Shown here one piece after another: positions 55,122 to 63,353 of a stretch of 64,000 nucleotides of DNA (the stretch's first letter is position 1; each line of letters begins with the position of its first letter). The translations under genes and the position numbers were made by a program. Where the stretch lies: assembly GCF_902498185.1 (NCBI RefSeq), contig NZ_CABVIX010000001.1:558001-622000 (forward strand), read 5' to 3'. The DNA comes from Pseudomonas fluorescens (GTDB taxonomy: Bacteria; Pseudomonadota; Gammaproteobacteria; Pseudomonadales; Pseudomonadaceae). The notes under the pieces are model-generated. The model made no database searches and had not been told where the DNA came from. It worked only from the letters and a program-made list of their open reading frames with translations.

Positions 55122-55137
55122 TCGTCCGTTCAGACGA
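55122..55137. promoter_or_regulatory. Proposed operator 3 of the catabolic cluster
   Basis: TCGTCCGTTCAGACGA matches the centre of operator 1 at 14 of 16 positions and keeps the TCGTC/GACGA inverted halves. It lies in the gap between the divergent enoyl-CoA hydratase and SDR genes, 57 bases before the latter. Confidence 0.6.
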
Positions 55138-55194
55138 AGTTTGCCGGCGGGCTTGGCCCTAGAGTGACCCTTGTCAGTGTACGAGGAGCACAGC

Positions 55195-55980
55195 ATGGGG
55201 CAGCACACAGGGTTGGACTTCAGCGGCAAGGTGGTGCTCGTCACCGGCGGCACCAAGGGCATCGGCGCGGGCATCGCCAGCGCATTTCTGGCGGCCGGCG
55301 CACAGGTGATCGTGTGTGCCCGGAACGCGCCCTCTGAGGTGCCGACACATGGGGACAAGCGTGCGGTGTTCATTGCCGCGGATGTACGCGACAGCGACTC
55401 GCTGCAGGCGCTGTTCGAGACTGTCGCCCTGGAGCACGGGCGCCTCGACGTGCTCGTCAACAATGCGGGCGGCAGCCCGAACGCGGACGCCGCCGAGGCC
55501 TCGCCGCGTTTTCACGAAAGCATCATCCGGCTCAACCTGATCGCCCCCTTCAATGTCGCGCAGCAGGCCAACAGGTTGATGCAACGGCAAGTGTCGGGCG
55601 GCTGCATCCTGTTCATCGGCAGCATCAGCGCATTGCGCGCGTCCCCTGGCACCGCGGCATACGGCGCGGCCAAGGCCGGGGTGCTGGCATTGGTGCAGTC
55701 GCTGGCGGTGGAGTGGGCGCCCAAGGTGCGCGTGGTGGCGGTCAGCCCGGGGCTGGTGCTGACCGAGCAGGCGCACCTTCATTACGGCAGCGAGGCGGGT
55801 ATCGCCGCGGTGAGCGCCGGTATTCCAGCCGGACGCATGGCCGCTGCCGAAGACATCGCCAACGCGTGCCTGTACATGGCCTCGCCAATGGCCGCCTATG
55901 CCAGCGGCTGCAACCTGCTGCTGCATGGAGGCGGCGAGCGCCCGGCATTTCTCGACGCGGCCCAGGTGCAGCCGGCCTGA
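55195..55980 (+). CDS. Short-chain dehydrogenase/reductase
   Basis: A 261-residue classical SDR. VLVTGGTKGIGAGIA binds the nicotinamide cofactor (about 14-28), LDVLVNNAGG gives the NNAG, the catalytic Ser is in LFIGSISALRAS and Tyr/Lys in AAYGAAKAG. VAVSPGLVLTEQ and the C-terminal ASGCNLLLHGG complete the fold. As the first gene of the main side-chain operon it could oxidise a beta-hydroxyacyl-CoA or a ring hydroxyl; sequence does not decide. ATG 55195 is preceded by GAGGAG; the frame extends back to GTG 55171. Confidence 0.87.
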   Translation: MGQHTGLDFSGKVVLVTGGTKGIGAGIASAFLAAGAQVIVCARNAPSEVPTHGDKRAVFIAADVRDSDSLQALFETVALEHGRLDVLVNNAGGSPNADAAEASPRFHESIIRLNLIAPFNVAQQANRLMQRQVSGGCILFIGSISALRASPGTAAYGAAKAGVLALVQSLAVEWAPKVRVVAVSPGLVLTEQAHLHYGSEAGIAAVSAGIPAGRMAAAEDIANACLYMASPMAAYASGCNLLLHGGGERPAFLDAAQVQPA

Positions 55981-56032
55981 CCGATCCGGCAGCGCGCGGG
56001 TCGGCGCTGCCCTCACTTTGCAGGAGACGACT

Positions 56033-57016
56033 GTGGCAGATCCACAATTGCTGTCCAAGGTAAGCGCCCTGGTGGGGCGCCAGTACGGGCGGGTGTATGC
56101 CTGGGATGAGGTCAACGCACCGATGATCCGCCAGTGGTGCGAGATCATGGGCGTGGACAACCCCCTCTACACCGATCCCGCCGCCGCGCTCGCGAGTGTT
56201 CACGAGGGCCTGATCGCGCCGCCGGCGATGCTTCAGGTCTGGACACTCGAGGGCTTCCACGCCAACAACTATCCGCCAGGCTCGACCGACGAGAACCCCT
56301 ATGAAGTGCTCAAGCTGTTCGAGCAGCATGGCTACCACTCGGTGGTGGCGGTCAATTCCGAACTGAGCTTCACCCGGCCCTTGCGCCTGGGCGAGAAACT
56401 CTACTACACCACACGCCTCGAGTCGGTCGGTGACGAGAAGACCACAGGCCTTGGCACGGGCTTTTTTGTCACCCTGGTGATGAGCCATTTCGTCGAGAAG
56501 CCTGGTGGCGACGAACCGGTGGGCGAGCTGTTGTTCCGCGTGTTCAAGTTCCGTCCGGCCAACCCACAGGCGCCCGCGCCCGATGCCCCGGTCAAGGCCA
56601 CGCGGCCACTGCCCGGCATCAGCGACGACACCCGCTTCTTCTGGGAGGGCTGCGCCAAGGGGCAGTTGCTGATCCAGCGCTGCACATCCTGCGCGACCTT
56701 GCGCCATCCGCCGGCGCCGGTATGCATTGGCTGCCACAGCTTTGACTGGGACACGGTGCAGGCCAGCGGCCGCGGCACCCTGTACTCCTTCGTGGTGATG
56801 CACTACCCCGTGGTCGCACCCTTCGAGCACCCCAACCCGATCGGACTGGTTGAGCTGGAAGAGGGGGTTCGGCTGATCGCGGGGCTGGTAGGCGTAGACA
56901 CGTCCCAGTTGCAGATCGGACAGGCGCTGCAGGTGGAGTTCCAGACCTTCGATGAGCAACAGACGTTACCGCTGTTCCGGCCTGTCGCCGCGGAGGCCGC
57001 ATGGACTTCAAACTGA
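56033..57016 (+). CDS. MaoC-like dehydratase N-terminal domain fused to DUF35 OB-fold (ChsH2-like)
   Basis: A 327-residue two-domain protein. Residues 15-170 are a MaoC/hot-dog dehydratase domain (VYAWDEVNAPMIRQWCEIMG, FTRPLRLGEKLYYTT). Residues 195-320 are a DUF35 domain with a zinc ribbon, CTSCATLRHPPAPVCIGC, and an OB fold (GRGTLYSFVVMHYP). The same fusion is ChsH2 of mycobacterial cholesterol degradation, where the MaoC part hydrates the side-chain enoyl-CoA with ChsH1, and the DUF35 part binds the Ltp2 aldolase. A small MaoC protein and an Ltp2-like protein are encoded downstream, a strong contextual match. The start is GTG 56033, after AGGAGA. It overlaps the next gene by 16 bases. Confidence 0.85.
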   Translation: MADPQLLSKVSALVGRQYGRVYAWDEVNAPMIRQWCEIMGVDNPLYTDPAAALASVHEGLIAPPAMLQVWTLEGFHANNYPPGSTDENPYEVLKLFEQHGYHSVVAVNSELSFTRPLRLGEKLYYTTRLESVGDEKTTGLGTGFFVTLVMSHFVEKPGGDEPVGELLFRVFKFRPANPQAPAPDAPVKATRPLPGISDDTRFFWEGCAKGQLLIQRCTSCATLRHPPAPVCIGCHSFDWDTVQASGRGTLYSFVVMHYPVVAPFEHPNPIGLVELEEGVRLIAGLVGVDTSQLQIGQALQVEFQTFDEQQTLPLFRPVAAEAAWTSN

Positions 57017-58134
57017 GCGATGACCAGCGCGCCATCGCCGAGATGGCCGACGGTCTGTTTGCCGACCATTGTGACGACGACGGCCTGCGCCAGTGGGAGC
57101 AAGGCGGCGAGCCCATGATGAGCGCGCTCTGGCAACTGTGCGTGGACACCGGTCTGCATGCCCTGGCCATTCCCGAACAGGCCGGTGGCAGCGATCTGGG
57201 CATGACCGAGCTGATGCTGGTGCTTCGGGCCCAGGGCCGCAGCCTGGCGCAAGTGCCGCTGTGGCGTCACCAGCTGGCGGCGGCGACCCTGGCGAACTTC
57301 GCCCTTGGCGAGGGCGCGGCATACGCCGCCCGGGCTGGCGCGGCAGAGCAGATCCTGAGCCTGGGCATCGACGCCCACAGCAGCGCCTGCGGGATCGAAC
57401 TGAAGGCGCACCCTTGCGAGGGCGGCTGGCTGCTGACGGGCCGCGTGTCGGCCCTTGCCTTCGGCCTCCAGGCGCATGCCGCACTGGTGCTGGCCGAGGC
57501 CGAAGGCCAACCCAGGCTTGTCCTGCTGGACCTCGCCGCTCCCGGGGTCCGCCGCATACCCGGCGTGCTCAGCCATGGCGAGCCGGTTGCCGAAGTGGAG
57601 GTCGAAGGCCTGCGCATCAGCGCCGAGCAGCTGTTGCCGGGCACTGCCCTGGACTGGCTGGAACCTCGCGCGCAGGCAGCCCTCGCGGCGCTGCAGCTGG
57701 GCGTCAGCGAGGAGCACATCCGGCGCACCGTGGCCTACGTCAACGAGCGTGAGCAGTTCGGTCGGCCGATCGGCAGCTTCCAGGCGGTGCAAATGGGCAT
57801 GGCCGATGCCCACATCGCGCTTGAAGCCTTGCGCAGTGCGCTGTGGCAACTGTGCTACCGGCTCGATGCCGGCTTGCCGGCCCCAGCGCAGGCCCTGACC
57901 ACGGGCTACCTGGCCTGCGAAGCCGGACACCGCATCGGTCACAACGCGCAGCACGTGCACGGCGGTATCGGCGTCGACTTGACGTACCCGATCCACCGCT
58001 ATCTCTACTGGAGCCGTGCCCTGGGTCTTGCCCAGGGAGGATCGGCTGCATGCCTGGAACGGCTCGGCGACTGGCTGGGCGACAACGACAAGCTGGGATG
58101 GAAATATGACCTCGAAGAACACCAAGCGCTTTGA
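57001..58134 (+). CDS. Acyl-CoA dehydrogenase subunit (steroid side-chain type)
   Basis: A 377-residue acyl-CoA dehydrogenase. N-terminal helices (MDFKLSDDQRAIAEMAD, HALAIPEQAGGSDLGMTELM) and the C-terminal helical domain (YVNEREQFGRPIGSFQAVQM, HGGIGVDLTYPIHRYLYW) are clear, but the middle beta domain is reduced. The Tyr-Glu-Gly-Thr motif with the catalytic Glu of common enzymes is not present. In steroid degradation such subunits form alpha2beta2 complexes in which only one subunit is catalytic (ChsE1-ChsE2). It overlaps both the MaoC-DUF35 gene (16 bases) and the small MaoC gene (29 bases). Confidence 0.85.
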   Translation: MDFKLSDDQRAIAEMADGLFADHCDDDGLRQWEQGGEPMMSALWQLCVDTGLHALAIPEQAGGSDLGMTELMLVLRAQGRSLAQVPLWRHQLAAATLANFALGEGAAYAARAGAAEQILSLGIDAHSSACGIELKAHPCEGGWLLTGRVSALAFGLQAHAALVLAEAEGQPRLVLLDLAAPGVRRIPGVLSHGEPVAEVEVEGLRISAEQLLPGTALDWLEPRAQAALAALQLGVSEEHIRRTVAYVNEREQFGRPIGSFQAVQMGMADAHIALEALRSALWQLCYRLDAGLPAPAQALTTGYLACEAGHRIGHNAQHVHGGIGVDLTYPIHRYLYWSRALGLAQGGSAACLERLGDWLGDNDKLGWKYDLEEHQAL

Positions 58135-58525
58135 AGACGTACGCCCCGGCGACGCGCTGCCGGAGCTGGTGATCCCGATCACCGTGGGCCTGATCGCCGG
58201 CGGTGCGATCGCAACCCGCGACTACTTCCCCGGGCATCACGACCTGGCAGCGGCCAAGGCGCTGGGCTCGCCCGACATCTTCATGAACATCCTCACCACC
58301 AACGGCCTGGTGCAGCGTTACGTCGAAGGCTGGGCCGGGCCACTGGCGCAGTTCGTGTCGCTGAAGATCAAGCTCGGCGCACCCAATTATCCCGGCGACA
58401 GCATGACCTTCAACGCCAGCGTGACAAGCCACGACCCTGCGACCTCCACGGTCCAGGTGGCCCTCAGCGGCAAGAATTCCATGGGCAATCACGTGACCGG
58501 TACGGTCGCGCTGATCCTGCCCTGA
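58106..58525 (+). CDS. Small MaoC-like dehydratase (ChsH1-like)
   Basis: A 139-residue single hot-dog domain: FEDVRPGDALPELVIPITVG, then ATRDYFPGHHDLAAAKALGS with the hydratase-type Asp/His region (RDYFPGHHD), and IKLGAPNYPGDSMTF. It matches ChsH1, which pairs with the MaoC part of ChsH2 to hydrate the steroid enoyl-CoA. ATG 58106 lies 29 bases inside the dehydrogenase gene, and the frame's upstream part is not coding. The Ltp2-like gene starts 16 bases after its stop. Confidence 0.85.
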   Translation: MTSKNTKRFEDVRPGDALPELVIPITVGLIAGGAIATRDYFPGHHDLAAAKALGSPDIFMNILTTNGLVQRYVEGWAGPLAQFVSLKIKLGAPNYPGDSMTFNASVTSHDPATSTVQVALSGKNSMGNHVTGTVALILP

Positions 58526-58541
58526 CAGGCGGAGACTGAAG

Positions 58542-59720
58542 ATGACCGATTCATCGTTTAGCGGACGGGCCGCCATTGTTGGCCTGGGCGCCACCGAGTT
58601 TTCCAAGAATTCCGGGCGCACCGAATTGCGCCTGGCCCTCGAAGCCACCCTCGGCGCCCTCAAGGATGCCGGGATCGATCCGAGCGAGGTCGAAGGATTC
58701 AGCTCGTACTCGGTGGACAAGGTGCCCGAATACGAGATCGCCCGGCTGCTGGGCTGCAAGGACGTGAAGTTCTTCTCCCAGGTTCCCCATGGCGGCGGCG
58801 CCGCCTGTGGCCCGGTGATGCATGCCGCCATGGCGGTGGCCACCGGCGTGGCCAAGGTGGTAGTGGTCTACCGGGCGATGAACGAACGCTCCTGGTACCG
58901 CTTCGGCACCGGCACCTACGGCTTTGCGTCGACGCCTATCTTCGAGAACGTCAACTACGGCTGGTACATGCCGCACGGTTTCCACACCCCGGCCGCCTGG
59001 GTCGGCATGTTCGCGCAGCGCTACATGCACACCTATGGCGCCACCTCTGAGGACTTTGGCCGGGTGGCGGTGGCGGTGCGCGACTTCGCCGCGACCAACC
59101 CGGCGGCGTTCTTCCATGGCAAGCCGATCACCCTTGAAGAACACCAGGCCTCGCGCTGGATCTGCGAGCCCCTGCACCTGCTCGACTGCTGCCAGGAATC
59201 CGATGGCGCCGTCGCCATGGTGATCACCTCCGCCGAGCGTGCCCGTGACCTGCCGAACAAGCCCGTGGTCATCAAGGCCGGCTCGCAAGGCATCACCAGC
59301 GGCCAGCAGATCATGACCTCGTTCTACCGTGACGACATCACCGGCCTGCCAGAGATGGGCGTGGTCGCGCGCGAGTTGTACCGCCAGTCCGGCCTGGCCC
59401 CGGACGACCTGCAGACCGCGGTGATCTATGACCATTTCACCCCGTTCGTGTTGCCCCAGCTGGAAGAATTCGGCCTTGTCCCACGCGGCGAGGCCAAGGA
59501 GTTCATCCGCGCCGGGCATCACGCCCGTGGCGGCAAGTTGCCGATCAATACCCACGGCGGGCAGCTGGGCGAGGCCTACATCCATGGCATGAACGGTGTC
59601 GCCGAAGCGGTTCGGCAGGTGCGTGGAAGCGCGGTCAACCAGGTCGACGATGTGCGCAACGTGCTGGTCACCGCCGGTACCGGCGTGCCCACCAGCGGCC
59701 TGATTCTTGGCGCAGCCTAG
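58542..59720 (+). CDS. Thiolase-fold aldolase, Ltp2/SCP-x-like
   Basis: A 392-residue thiolase-superfamily protein of the lipid-transfer branch. AAIVGLGATEFSKNSGRTEL (residues 9-28), SQVPHGGGAACGPVMHAAMA, LLDCCQESDGAVAMVITSAE and GKLPINTHGGQLGEAYIHGM are the family blocks. Members with a DUF35 partner act as retro-aldolases on beta-hydroxyacyl-CoA of the steroid side chain (Ltp2; Sal in bile-acid degraders), releasing a ketone or aldehyde plus a short acyl-CoA. The DUF35 partner is encoded two genes upstream. Plain thiolysis is the alternative. Confidence 0.87.
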   Translation: MTDSSFSGRAAIVGLGATEFSKNSGRTELRLALEATLGALKDAGIDPSEVEGFSSYSVDKVPEYEIARLLGCKDVKFFSQVPHGGGAACGPVMHAAMAVATGVAKVVVVYRAMNERSWYRFGTGTYGFASTPIFENVNYGWYMPHGFHTPAAWVGMFAQRYMHTYGATSEDFGRVAVAVRDFAATNPAAFFHGKPITLEEHQASRWICEPLHLLDCCQESDGAVAMVITSAERARDLPNKPVVIKAGSQGITSGQQIMTSFYRDDITGLPEMGVVARELYRQSGLAPDDLQTAVIYDHFTPFVLPQLEEFGLVPRGEAKEFIRAGHHARGGKLPINTHGGQLGEAYIHGMNGVAEAVRQVRGSAVNQVDDVRNVLVTAGTGVPTSGLILGAA

Positions 59721-59730
59721 GAAGATAACC

Positions 59731-60900
59731 ATGTTCGTCGATCTGACTCCCGAGCAACACGCACTGCGCTACGAAGTGCGCGATTACTTCCAGGCCCTGA
59801 TGACCCCGCAATTGCGCGAGCAGCTGCGCGGCCAGGAGGGTGGCGAGCTGTTTCGTCAGACTATCCGCCAGATGGGCCGCGACGGCTGGCTGGCGGTGGG
59901 CTGGCCTGAAGAGCATGGCGGGCAGGGTTACGCCGCGACCGAGCAGTTGATCTTCTTCGAGGAAGCCAACATCGCGGGCGCGCCATTGCCCTTTGTCACC
60001 ATCAGTACCGTGGGCCCCGCGTTGATCGCCCACGGCAGCGCACTGCAGAAAGAACGATTCCTGCCGGGCATCGCCGGTGGCGAGATCATGTTCGCCATCG
60101 GCTATTCCGAACCCGGCGCGGGCAGTGACCTGGCCGTGCTCAAGACCACCGCGCGGCCCGAGGACGGGCATTTCGTGGTCAACGGCAACAAGCTGTGGAC
60201 CTCCGGCGCCGAGTCGGCCGACTTCATCTGGCTCGCTGCTCGCACCGATCCGAACCTGGCGCGGCACAAGGGCGTGTCGATCCTGATCCTGGACACCCAG
60301 TTGCCCGGCTTCTCCAGCACGGTGATCCCGACCACGAGCAATCCGACCGCTGCCACCTACTACGACAACGTGCGCGTCCCCGAGGACATGCTGGTGGGCG
60401 AGCTCAATGGCGGCTGGAAACTTATCACCGCGCAGCTCAACCACGAGCGCCTGGGCCTGGGGTCCTGGGCGGACAAGGTGGCGGGGCTGTTCAGGCGCGT
60501 CTACCTCTGGGCGCGCAACCGCGACGAGCAGGGACGCCGGGCGATGGACAAGACCTGGGTGCGCACCTCACTGGCGGAGTGCTACACGCGCCTCGAAGCC
60601 ATGCGCCTGATCAACTTCCGGATTGCCGCTGACCTGGAGCAGGAGCACATCGATGTGGCGCTGGCTTCGACCACCAAGGTGTATGGCTCCGAGTCAGCCA
60701 TCGAGATCCTGCGCCGACTTGCCGCCATCGTCGGCGCTAACGGGGCGCTGCGCAGCGGCTCGGCCGCGGCCTTGCTGCACGGCGAGCTGGAGTACGAAGT
60801 GCGTGCCTCGGTGACGATGACCTTCGGAGGCGGCACCAATGAAATCCAGCGAGAACTGATCGCCCAGTTCGGCCTGGGCATGCCACGGCCGCAGCGCTAG
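59731..60900 (+). CDS. Acyl-CoA dehydrogenase
   Basis: A 389-residue acyl-CoA dehydrogenase. FAIGYSEPGAGSDLAVLKTT is the flavin-binding beta-domain motif, NGNKLWTSGAESADFIWL follows, and the C-terminus reads TMTFGGGTNEIQRELIAQFG. At the site of the usual catalytic Glu (YEGT) there is FGGGT, as in FadE-type subunits of steroid side-chain dehydrogenases, so it likely works in a heteromeric complex, possibly with the 57001-58134 protein. The start MFVDLTPEQ at 59731 is 10 bases after the aldolase stop. Confidence 0.88.
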   Translation: MFVDLTPEQHALRYEVRDYFQALMTPQLREQLRGQEGGELFRQTIRQMGRDGWLAVGWPEEHGGQGYAATEQLIFFEEANIAGAPLPFVTISTVGPALIAHGSALQKERFLPGIAGGEIMFAIGYSEPGAGSDLAVLKTTARPEDGHFVVNGNKLWTSGAESADFIWLAARTDPNLARHKGVSILILDTQLPGFSSTVIPTTSNPTAATYYDNVRVPEDMLVGELNGGWKLITAQLNHERLGLGSWADKVAGLFRRVYLWARNRDEQGRRAMDKTWVRTSLAECYTRLEAMRLINFRIAADLEQEHIDVALASTTKVYGSESAIEILRRLAAIVGANGALRSGSAAALLHGELEYEVRASVTMTFGGGTNEIQRELIAQFGLGMPRPQR

Positions 60901-60980
60901 GGTCCACGCGGCCCGCTCGCACCGACATAACAACAAGAGGACCCCTCCGGCATGCCCGGGGGCGGGCCGAGGACACGATC

Positions 60981-62186
60981 ATGAGCACCATCGAGCAATT
61001 CAGGCACGACACCCGGGCGTGGCTTGAGGCCAACTGCCCGCCATCGATGCGCACCGCCATGGGCGAGGGCGATGTGGTCTGGGGCGCGCAGCAGCCCACA
61101 TTTCCCAGCGAGGATGCGCGCCGCTGGTTCGAGGCCATGCGCGACAGGCGCTGGTTCTGCCCCGACTGGCCCGAGGCCTATGGCGGCGCCGGGTTGGGCC
61201 CGGAACAGACAGCGGTGCTGCTGGATGAAATGCGCCGCCTGCGCTGCCGCCCGCCACAGATCAACCTGGGCGTATGGATGCTTGGCCCGGTCCTGCTCGA
61301 ATTCGGCAGCGAGGACCAGAAGCGTGACTTGCTGCCGCCGATGGCCCGTGGCGAGGTCCGCTGGTGCCAAGGCTTCTCCGAGCCCAATGCCGGCTCCGAC
61401 CTTGCCAGCCTGAAGATGAGCGCGCGCGATGGCGGTGATCACTTCATCGTCGATGGCAGCAAGATCTGGACTTCCTACGGTGACAAGTCGGACTGGATGT
61501 ACGCGCTGGTGCGCACCGATCCGACGGTGCCCAAGCACGAGGGCATCAGCCTGATCGTGCTGGACATGCGCAGCCCCGGGGTGAACGCCGTGCCGATCGA
61601 CCTGATCAGCGGCAAATCGGCCTTCTGCCAAGTGTTCTTCGATGCGGTGAAGGTGCCCCGGCACCAGTTGATCGGGCCGCTCAATGGCGGCTGGAACCTC
61701 GCCAAGCGCTTGCTTCAACACGAGCGTAAGGCAATGTCCACCTTTGGCGAGATCAGCCTGCCTTCGCATGTCGACCTGCTGGCCCTGGTGCAGACCTACC
61801 TGCCCGCGCCGCGCGGCCAGGGGGAGCACGCATTGCGCGCGCGCGCCGTTGCCTGCGCGATGAACGAGCGCTGCTACGGCCTCACCGTGCAGCGCATGGC
61901 GCAGTGTGCCCAGGCGGGCGACGACGTCAGTGGCCTGATGGCGATCATGAAACTGGTGCATACCGAACAGGAACGGGACAAGTTCGAAGTGCTGCTCGAT
62001 CTCATGGGCGGCCATGCCATGGGCTGGGAGAGCGAGACCTTCAGCGAGCAACAACTGGCCATCACCCGGGGCTGGCTCAACAGCTATGCCCTGACGATTT
62101 CCGGCGGCGCTTCGGAAGTCCAGCTCAATGTGATCGCCAAGCGTGTGCTTGGCCTGCCCGATGCAAAGAAAGGAGTGATGCAATGA
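60981..62186 (+). CDS. Acyl-CoA dehydrogenase, large subunit type
   Basis: A 401-residue acyl-CoA dehydrogenase. WCQGFSEPNAGSDLASLKMS is the flavin motif, VDGSKIWTSYGDKSDWMYAL follows, and LTISGGASEVQLNVIAKRVL replaces the usual Glu-containing segment. An 80-base gap before it contains no clear promoter. Its stop overlaps the next gene in an ATGA, and the two are a natural alpha/beta pair for a heteromeric steroid acyl-CoA dehydrogenase such as FadE26-FadE27. The length and long N-terminal helix set fit the larger partner. Confidence 0.88.
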   Translation: MSTIEQFRHDTRAWLEANCPPSMRTAMGEGDVVWGAQQPTFPSEDARRWFEAMRDRRWFCPDWPEAYGGAGLGPEQTAVLLDEMRRLRCRPPQINLGVWMLGPVLLEFGSEDQKRDLLPPMARGEVRWCQGFSEPNAGSDLASLKMSARDGGDHFIVDGSKIWTSYGDKSDWMYALVRTDPTVPKHEGISLIVLDMRSPGVNAVPIDLISGKSAFCQVFFDAVKVPRHQLIGPLNGGWNLAKRLLQHERKAMSTFGEISLPSHVDLLALVQTYLPAPRGQGEHALRARAVACAMNERCYGLTVQRMAQCAQAGDDVSGLMAIMKLVHTEQERDKFEVLLDLMGGHAMGWESETFSEQQLAITRGWLNSYALTISGGASEVQLNVIAKRVLGLPDAKKGVMQ

Positions 62187-63337
62187 ACCTGGTCTATAGC
62201 GACGAGCAGCGTCTGCTGGCCGACAGCGCCCGGGACTTTCTCGCTGCCCGAAGCCCGGTCGCTGCCCAGCGTCGCCTGCGCGACGAGGCCAGTATCCAGG
62301 GCTACGATCCTGACGTCTGGCGCGATGCGGTGGCGCTGGGCTGGAGCGCCATTCCGTTTCCCGAACAGTTCGGCGGGCTGGACTTCGGCTGCATGGGGCT
62401 GGGACCGGTATTCGAGGCAATCGGCCGCAACCTCTCGGCCACGCCCCTGCTGTCCAGCGTGGTGGTCAGTGGCTCGCTGCTTCACCTGTGCGGGACGCCC
62501 GCGCAGCAGGAGCAGTGGCTGGTGCCGAGCATCAGCGGCGAGCGGCGCCTGGCGCTCGCATTGGACGAACACGCGCGTCATGACCCACGCGGCACGGCGC
62601 TGCTGGCCCAGGCGGATGGCGATGGCTATTGCCTGCAGGGCAACAAGTACTGGGTGCTTGATGGCGTGGGGGCGGATGCCTATGTGGTTGCCGCCCGGGT
62701 CTCGGGTCAGGCGGGCGACGCGCAGGGCATCGGCCTGTTCCTGCTGCCCGCCGACACGCCGGGGCTCTCGTGCAGCAGATTGCCGCTGATCGACGCACGC
62801 AATTGTGCGCGCCTGCACCTTGAGCAGGTGCGGGTAGGGCCACAGGCATTGCTCGGCCAGCCGGGCCAGGGGTGGACTGGCCTCGATCTTGCGCTGGACC
62901 GTGGCCGCGCCTGCCTGGCCGCCGAGCTTCTGGGCGCTGCCGAACATCTCTTCGAGACCACTCTCGAGTACCTCAAGACCCGCGTCCAGTTCGACACCCC
63001 GATTGGCAGCTTCCAGGCCCTGCAGCACCGCTGCGCACAGCTGCATGTCGACCTGGCGCTGAGCCGCAGCGCGGTCATGGCGGCGCTCGCGGCACTGGAC
63101 GACAACAACCTCGACGCCTCTTCGCGGGGACGACTGGTCAGCCTGGCGAAATGGAAGGCCGGTGATACCGCGCTCAAGGTCAGCAACGAAGCGGTGCAGA
63201 TGCACGGCGGCATCGGCGTCACCGATGAGCTCGATGTCGGGCTGTACCTAAAGCGTATCCGGGTGGCTCAGGCAAGCCTGGGTGATCGTGATTTCCAGTG
63301 TCAGCGCTACGCCGACCTGACCCTGGCCTGCGCCTGA
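62183..63337 (+). CDS. Acyl-CoA dehydrogenase, partner subunit
   Basis: A 384-residue acyl-CoA dehydrogenase. It begins MNLVYSDEQRLLADSARDFL, has the short beta domain typical of partner subunits (LQGNKYWVLDGVGADAYVVA), and ends with TRVQFDTPIGSFQALQHRCA and NEAVQMHGGIGVTDELDVGL. The flavin-binding Ser/Thr motif of the larger partner is missing, as in beta subunits that contribute other residues. ATG 62183 overlaps the upstream stop (ATGA), and GGAG precedes it; the open frame upstream lies in the previous gene. Confidence 0.87.
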   Translation: MNLVYSDEQRLLADSARDFLAARSPVAAQRRLRDEASIQGYDPDVWRDAVALGWSAIPFPEQFGGLDFGCMGLGPVFEAIGRNLSATPLLSSVVVSGSLLHLCGTPAQQEQWLVPSISGERRLALALDEHARHDPRGTALLAQADGDGYCLQGNKYWVLDGVGADAYVVAARVSGQAGDAQGIGLFLLPADTPGLSCSRLPLIDARNCARLHLEQVRVGPQALLGQPGQGWTGLDLALDRGRACLAAELLGAAEHLFETTLEYLKTRVQFDTPIGSFQALQHRCAQLHVDLALSRSAVMAALAALDDNNLDASSRGRLVSLAKWKAGDTALKVSNEAVQMHGGIGVTDELDVGLYLKRIRVAQASLGDRDFQCQRYADLTLACA

Positions 63338-63353
63338 CGAGAAGGAGAAAAGC

